From Parascedosporium putredinis (taxonomy: Eukaryota; Ascomycota; Sordariomycetes; Microascales; Microascaceae), in the NCBI GenBank assembly GCA_949357655.1, contig CASHTG010000001.1:1426001-1490000 (forward strand): a stretch of 64,000 bases of DNA, read 5' to 3'. The notes beneath the pieces are model-generated. The model saw only the letters and a program-made list of their open reading frames with translations, made no database searches and was not told the origin of the DNA. Below, piece by piece: positions 57,901-64,000 of the stretch. Position numbers and translations under genes: made by a program. Within the stretch, counting starts at the first letter, position 1, and each line of letters opens with the position of its first letter.

Positions 57901-58688
57901 GTGCACATGCGACGAGAGATGAAGGAATAGCTGTTCCATTAATATGGGAAGGTACCTGCCAGCTCCGGATCCACTTGCGAATGGCAGGGGACATATGCAC
58001 TGGCCCTGGTCTCACATCTGAAGGGCGGATGACTTCCACCCTCATCTGGCTTCCTTCCCTCCATCAAGGCTTCACCGAAGGGTTTTTGTCTTCTAAATTT
58101 TGTATTTTTTGCACCTCCCACCCTTCGCCCTTATTCCCTCTTCTCCCAGGTCGGGGTCCCGAGTCACGCTTTTGGAATGTGGCTTGAGAAACACTGTTGA
58201 AGTTTTCTTCTCTGTCCCCCTCCGCCATCCGCCATCCGCCATCTCTGCGCCTCGCCGCCCAGTTGACCCAACCTCCCCTAGACCTACCCCTCCCATCCTT
58301 GAGAACTTCCCCACAGTCCAGAAATTTGGGGAGGCAGAGGTCCTATTCCTTCAAGCGTCCCTCCCACCAAACGACACGGTCCAAAAGCCGACCTTGACCT
58401 CGACTCTTCTTTTTTTCTCACCCCCAACTAATCTCTGCCAACCCTTGCCTTCTTTCCATCACCTGTTATGCACTTCAACGCTCTGGTCTAGTTTTTCGGC
58501 TGACACCGCGTCTAAACGCGTGCCCGCGGAAGCAGAACTGGCCAAACTTCATCATCCCGCTAGACCCTCTAGCGCAAAGGCACCTGGCCTGCAACGCTGC
58601 TCTTCCCGCCATCACCCTCCATGGGCGCATTATGATCTCCATGCAGCGCTCACTATCCTCGCCAGTTCGCATTCAGTCATCCTCGCGT
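54941..58688. other. About 3.7 kb without a supported gene
   Basis: hapX 3' region, then mixed-composition DNA, then a C/T-rich stretch (58180-58480) that is likely the promoter and leader of the following large gene. No RNA gene or conserved coding segment was recognised. Confidence 0.4.
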
Positions 58689-61600
58689 ATGTTTCGACGT
58701 ACAATGTAAGGAGGGGAAATTATTTAGCTAATCGAGGACCATGATCTACAGAATCCGTGCCGAACGCGTCCACCTCTGAATCACAACCGCAATCCGGCAA
58801 AGAGCCCGCCCCTCTATCGACCGAAGGCAGAACCGACGTTCCTCGTTCACAACCACGAGCTCGGTCGCGAAGCCCCAACTACGTCCTCCCGGGCGCCGCT
58901 TCGGCCACGGCGTCAGCGTCAGCGGCGACGGCAGCAGCAGCGGCGACAGCAACTACTCACTCGACTTCAATCTCAGTCCGTCGAAACGAAGATGGCCCCA
59001 AACGGCCCCTCTCCCTCCAACCCGCAAGCTCGAGCGCCGCGCGGCGGCCCATCATAGCCCAGCCTATCGTCCGCCCGTCTACTCCGATAGCCCAGACCGC
59101 CGTCATGCACGACCATTCACCGGAACCGGTTCAGAATGACCGGGAACAGGCGCCTCCCTCTTTGGCCAGCACGCTACTGCCGGACCTCTCCCTCTACACA
59201 AACCCCAACCCAATCCCAGACCCTGATACCACAACCCTGGAGGAGCTTGCTCATCTAGTAAGGCTTAGCAAGTACCAGGAGCGCAAGCGCGCAAATACCA
59301 GGATACGGCTTCAGAGAAGCTTGATTTCGGCCGCCTTGTCCGCTCGCTTGACGCGCTGCGGGGAGATGGCGCATCGAAATCTTGTAGACTGTTTCCGAAC
59401 CGATGATAAGAAAACCTTCGCTAGCTTGTATAACGCCATTCATGATGTGAGGAAGAGCTGCGACGAGCTGCGGAGGTACACCCTGCTGGAACCAGAGATG
59501 GACTCTCTCAACTCGTCGGCGTTCAACTCTACTGAAAACCTAGATGCCTCCTCTACCCCGTACCGGACCCTGGTGCTCCTGGCTCTCTCTCTCCGTTCTT
59601 GAACGACATCTCCGCGTCTGCTCGTGAAGTATTTTTGCATTTCTTGACCCAGATACGGACCAACCCGGACTTCTTAGCTGCAAGGTTATGCTCTCTCTCG
59701 AGCTCCGAACTAACTACGTTGACAAGCTTTCATCAAGGACTGGAGCCCATCGAATCCGTCCTCCCCTCCCATCTGAGCCGGCCCCCGCACCGCGAGGGAA
59801 TATGAGCACTGCGGCGCGTAATCCAGGGCAGGCAACCAGCACTGTTGGTCGCCTCCTTTCATTCCAGAGACACGACCCCCTCTCCACCTTGATTTACACA
59901 TGCTTCGCGAATTCCGCTGGCCCCGATAGCTCCGAGGATCGAAGGAAGACGCAGATCTGGGCAACGGCCTGCTCCCGGCTCATTTCGGAAGCCAAATCTG
60001 GCTTGGAACCTTTTCTCCTATCAGTTTTGAATGCCTGGTCATCAATGAGGGACTGGTCCGGTAGATCGAACATGGAGTGGTACCTAATGAAGATTTTAGA
60101 GGATGGCGCCTTTCTTCTTGCGCGGGCGGAAGACCAACACGGGACTCGGTTCCACATTTCCGGTTGGGCACGGGATGGCAACAACGCCGCCGCCGAGGAC
60201 TTCTATCAAAGGGCAGTAGGAGACTTGTTTGCAGTAATTGATGATGACGATGCTACCGGCATACCCGAGGGTTTCCTGGAACTGGGCAACGAGATTATTA
60301 GGCAGCTGGATCCCCAGCGAGCGGACAGCACAAAGAAGTTCCTGGTTTGCAAATGGCTCTTCCAGACTTTCCTCCTCCGCGCCATCATTCACCCCGAGAG
60401 CCACGGCATGATGGCTGAATACCACATCACCGAGTATGGCCGGCAGAAGATCCTGTGGCAGGTCGCCATGAGGGCCATGCAATACGTTGCCGAGTACGCC
60501 TCCTGGACCAAAAAGGCTCCCCTTTCTTTCCCGTCCAAGATCCAAACACACATTGAGAATATCTTCAACAAGCTTCGGGGCACCCGCTCGCACATTCCCA
60601 CCGCAAAGCTGTTACCAGCCCGATCCGTGACTTCGCTTCGAGAGACGGTGGAAGTCCATCCGTACCTTGTTATTAGCCCCGCCGATTTAGTGACCATGGT
60701 CAACGCCTTGTACCCGGAGCAGCGGCCTCATTCGCGTGCTTCGAGCAGCCTTCGATCGGGAGCACCATCGATTTCTGGATTCTCGGCCATTTCCCAGCCC
60801 ATGTCCATTGTATCTCGCAACACCACCGGGAACACCAATTTTGAGACGGCGTCCGTGCTGAGCAATAGCGTATCCTCCTCCGTGATCAGTGACAACACCG
60901 GCTCCAAGGAGGCGTCGAGCTTCGACCCGCGAACCGGGACCCCCTTGCGCTACACCCCACCCGCCGCGGAGGTCCTTTCGTCCAACCGGACCAGCACCTA
61001 CGAGGACGATGGGTACCGCCTCAGGCTGGCGCTCCACGAGATGTCGCAGTCCCTCGGCTTGGAGTTGATGAATGGATCCTGCCACCCTTGCGCAGAGCGG
61101 TGGGCCGTGCTCTTCATCTCGTCAAACGGCAGCCGTCTCTCATCCCAGATGACGTTCGACCCAGACGACGACGCCGACGAGGACGAAACCTCGTCCATTA
61201 CCTCGGACTCGGACTCGGATGACGACGATGGAGACCTGGACCTCGACAAGGAGTACTCCCAGCTTCGCGATTCCATCCTCAAGCTCGTAGAAGACTATGA
61301 AATACCTAGAACCGCGGCTCCAGAAGGAAGAGAGACGCAGCTGAGCAACCGAGCAACCGGCATCAAGAAGTATCGGCACAAGAATAAAATCATCACCTCC
61401 GAGAGCTCCACCCGTAGTCGGAATCCCTATTATCAAAGAAGCGAGGGCGCGGATACCCAAGTTCCCAACCACATGGAAGGAGACCCATCCCCATCCGGCG
61501 GCTCGGACGACCAGGAAGCTTCCGTCTTGGTAGCCATGCTGAAGGCGGCTTCCTCGCAGTCGAGAGCGCAGTCGGACTTTGTCTCTGCTCACTTGTACTG

Positions 61601-64000
61601 GAAGACCCTGCAGCAACTCAACTCGCTCAAGTCCCCCAGCCTTTGCCAAAATGGATTCGCAGTGCTGTTGAACATTTTCTCACGCGGGCCCCAGGATTCG
61701 ATCCGCCGGTCCGCGGCCGCGATAGAGGACTACGACGCGTGGCTCGTCTGGCTGAAACAAAGCCAGGAACGCCTCGAGGGCCATCTAGATGGTATGTCAA
61801 AGAGGCTGCGCGCCTTGAGGGATAAAATGTGGTATGTCACGGATGTGCACAACTCGGCGCCGTACGAGCACAGCCGCAACATCTGCGTGGCCCTAAAAAC
61901 CATGGGCCTACCACGGAGAGGACGAGCCGGCGCGGCGCGGGGCGCAGGGGCAACGTACATTTACCGCGCCGAGTCCCAAATCATGGAACTCCTCGCGGCG
62001 ACGGAGGAACAGGGTGGCCCCAACAAGCTAAGCGACGACCAGGCGGAGAAGACGCAGAGGTGGCTGCAGCAATGCGGGATCACGTCGGCCTTTTGTCAGG
62101 GAGAAGAGCGCATCCACCGATTCTGTTTGGAAGTGGATAACTGCATCGGCAAGCTGATTGGGGACAGCATGGTTGACGCGCCAGTTCTCTGGTCGAGCGA
62201 GCTGTACCTGCGGGACAGGAAAATGCTCGAAAGTAGCAAGAATGGGGCGCCCCGCGACCGGGACTCATTTTGGGGCGGCGATGACACGTCGAGCATCCTG
62301 TCCGACTCGGACAGGAGGTTCGGAACCGGCAGTCGGCCATTAGCGACGCTCCGGGATCTCCGCAACCTATCGGGGTTCAACTCGAGCCAGCAATCCTTTG
62401 ACTCGTCCCGTTTCAGCTTTTCTCGGGCCAGCGCCAACTATTCGGATATCTTGGATGGGCAAGATTACTTTGGCGCGTCCTCTCCGGTACACACGATTGA
62501 CTCTACGACGACATTTTGGTCACCCTTCCAGTCGACCATGTCGGCAAGCAACGCCACGTCGCGGGCGCATTCGCCGACGTCAAGCGTGACGAACCTATCC
62601 AGCACGTTTTCCGGCCGGTTCCACAGTTCGCTACCAACCATTACCAGCCAATCCACGGGCCGCCCAGGCACGGCGACGTCGTCCAACGAGACGGTGTTCC
62701 AGCAGCGACTATCAGAGGAGAAGTCAAGTTTCTGCTCGAGCTCCGGCAGACGCTGACTAGTCTTTTGCTCTCGGACCTCGGAAACCTCGTGTTCGTCCGA
62801 GGGTCAGAGACGGACGCCTGGTTCGAGGATCTCGGCCAACAGTGCATCGACCTTCAGGAATCGACGGAGCGCAAGGCGAGGCGCGCCGCCGCTGCAGGGG
62901 GTGGTGCCAAGGTTGCCCCCACCAGCACCCTCGCCGGTGCTGGTGCTGCGGCATCGACACCGGCACCAAAGAAGGACAAGGCGGCGGGGCCGTCGCCCCG
63001 ACCCAGAGTGATTGAGAAGAAGAAGAGCTTTGGTAACCTGCGGGAGCCGGCGAAACGCTGGTGAGCACGAAAGCAACGGGCGAGGGCGCGGCGGCTGAGG
63101 CGGCGCCACCGCCGCTGCAAGGACATGAGAGCTCCACGGCGAGCGCCAGCGATACCCTGACGGCGCGGAGCCGGACTTCCAACCGCGGGGCCCGATCCGA
63201 CTTTCCGTACAAGAAGGCGTACCAAAAGCTCCTTCGCATGTTTACGATTCACCCGAATCCCAACGTGAAGCTGAACGCGCTTCACGAACTAAAGCACCTG
63301 ATCCTCTCCTCGCTCACCCTCGGCGGCTCGAAACGAAGTCGGCTCGCGCTCGCGCGCTCGGAGCTGCAAGCAACCGCAGGGCTAGACGAGCAAGGGACAA
63401 GGCAGAGCCCGTTGGACGACGCCATCGATAAGATTAAGGAGAGACGGTCGCAGTCGGTGATGCAGGCTGGGGGATCGGGCCTGGCGGCCGGAACCCAGTT
63501 CAGGGGCTTGGGGCTGGAGACGCGGATACCGGGAACGGCAAACGCGGCGAGCATGGACCTGGCGGTGCTAGAAGTGCTCTCGTCCCTCTTCAAGGATGCG
63601 GCAATCCGGCCGAAAACCTTGTTCCGCGACCTACAATTCATCGCAGCCTTTGTTCCGTCTTCGGTGCTGGACAAGTCGGACAAGGGCACGTCGTTTTGGG
63701 AGGCGGGGCTCGCAGCGATCCGACTCAAGCAGGAGGTATGCCAGACGATGGTCAAGGTCACGGACAACGTGGTGGAACATCACACGAGCAAACGGAAGCA
63801 GGCGGTGGACACGATGAGCTCGCAAAGCGAGAGCGCGGCGGAGCAGCTGTCCTCGACGGCGTCACCATCGCCGCCGCCGGTCACAAGCAAGTACACTCTT
63901 CCGGACGCGGTGAGGATGGTGATAATCACGGCCAAGGAACAGAACCCAGCATCGCAGCGGGAGCTTGGCTTGTTTTGCCTCTCGCACCCAGAACTTATCG
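58689..64000 (+). CDS. Large RasGAP-like protein, 3' end outside window
   Basis: Not confidently named. A possible first exon ATG at 58689 (MFRRT) ends at a gtaagg donor. The intron ends at a ctacag acceptor at 58751, after which PNASTSESQPQ begins a low-complexity N-terminus with Ala runs. Next come helical segments (LVRLSKYQERKRANTRIRLQ, NLVDCFRTDDKKTFASLYNA). The part RRKTQIWATACSRLISEAKS through KFLVCKWLFQTFLLRAIIHP and ESHGMMAEYHITEYGRQKIL looks like a RasGAP fold, including a region matching the FLRFxxPA block. Further on are GEERIHRFCLEVDNCIGKLI and KKAYQKLLRMFTIHPNPNVK. RasGAP plus a long C-terminus suggests a GAPVD1-like endocytic regulator; alternatives remain open. Four single missing bases (near 59575, 59785, 62725, 63055) and one at the first junction restore a single frame to the window end. 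Confidence 0.55.

Noticed and set aside
1..64000. Transposons, CRISPR arrays, or a secondary-metabolite cluster
   Set aside because: No transposase, reverse transcriptase, long terminal repeat, spaced repeat array, or backbone synthase was seen. The genes are mostly unlinked housekeeping functions.

Overview
The window looks like nuclear DNA of a filamentous ascomycete (Pezizomycotina, most likely Sordariomycetes). Evidence: short introns with GT..AG ends and CTAAC/CTAAT-type branch sites; a HapX-type bZIP regulator with four cysteine-rich regions; an OPI1/CCG-8 family regulator; a WSC-domain surface protein; and secreted plant-cell-wall enzymes (an AA9 lytic polysaccharide monooxygenase with a CBM1, and a GH45 endoglucanase). 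There is no cluster of mobile elements, no rRNA or convincing tRNA gene, and no CRISPR array.

Layout. 1-1455: 3' part of a secreted DUF1996 protein. 4364-5638: unknown membrane-anchored protein. 6150-7135 (-): pICln. 7824-8536: small conserved-looking protein. 9300-9800: odd AT-rich, Lys/Glu-rich island. 9968-11944 (-): OPI1/CCG-8. 15869-17556: RKM4-like SET methyltransferase. 19859-20995: unrecognised gene whose first intron follows the ATG directly. 21458-23122 (-): AP-1 mu. 24556-25610 (-): AA9-CBM1. 30584-32130 (-): WSC sensor. 34117-35758 (-): UGO1-like. 36948-38039: YAH1-type ferredoxin. 38525-39440 (-): RRP15. 40304-41275 (-): GH45. 45589-47550 (-): cytosolic GluRS. 48007-49043: mitochondrial uL1. 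49257-50137 (-): COG2. 53197-54940: HapX. 58689-end: large RasGAP-like protein, cut by the window edge. Genes are separated by long apparently non-coding stretches, the longest about 5 kb (25611-30583) and 4.3 kb (41276-45588).

How the genes relate. Most are unlinked housekeeping functions: protein trafficking (AP-1 mu, COG2, RasGAP-like), mitochondria (UGO1, YAH1, uL1m), ribosome and translation (RRP15, RKM4, GluRS), and snRNP assembly (pICln). Regulators are HapX (iron) and OPI1/CCG-8 (lipid/clock). Two divergent pairs stand out: GluRS/uL1m across 456 bp, and UGO1/YAH1 across about 1.2 kb. The two cellulose-active enzymes are 15 kb apart and do not form a cluster.

Main caution. Nearly every gene is interrupted by frameshifts, including essential, highly conserved ones. 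In the genes I could count, every break fits missing bases, usually in C/G homopolymers. Restoring those bases gives whole-codon lengths and correct intron phases (for example 447 residues for AP-1 mu). I therefore read these as deletion errors in the assembly rather than pseudogenes. Only the SET and GH45 genes read through without correction.
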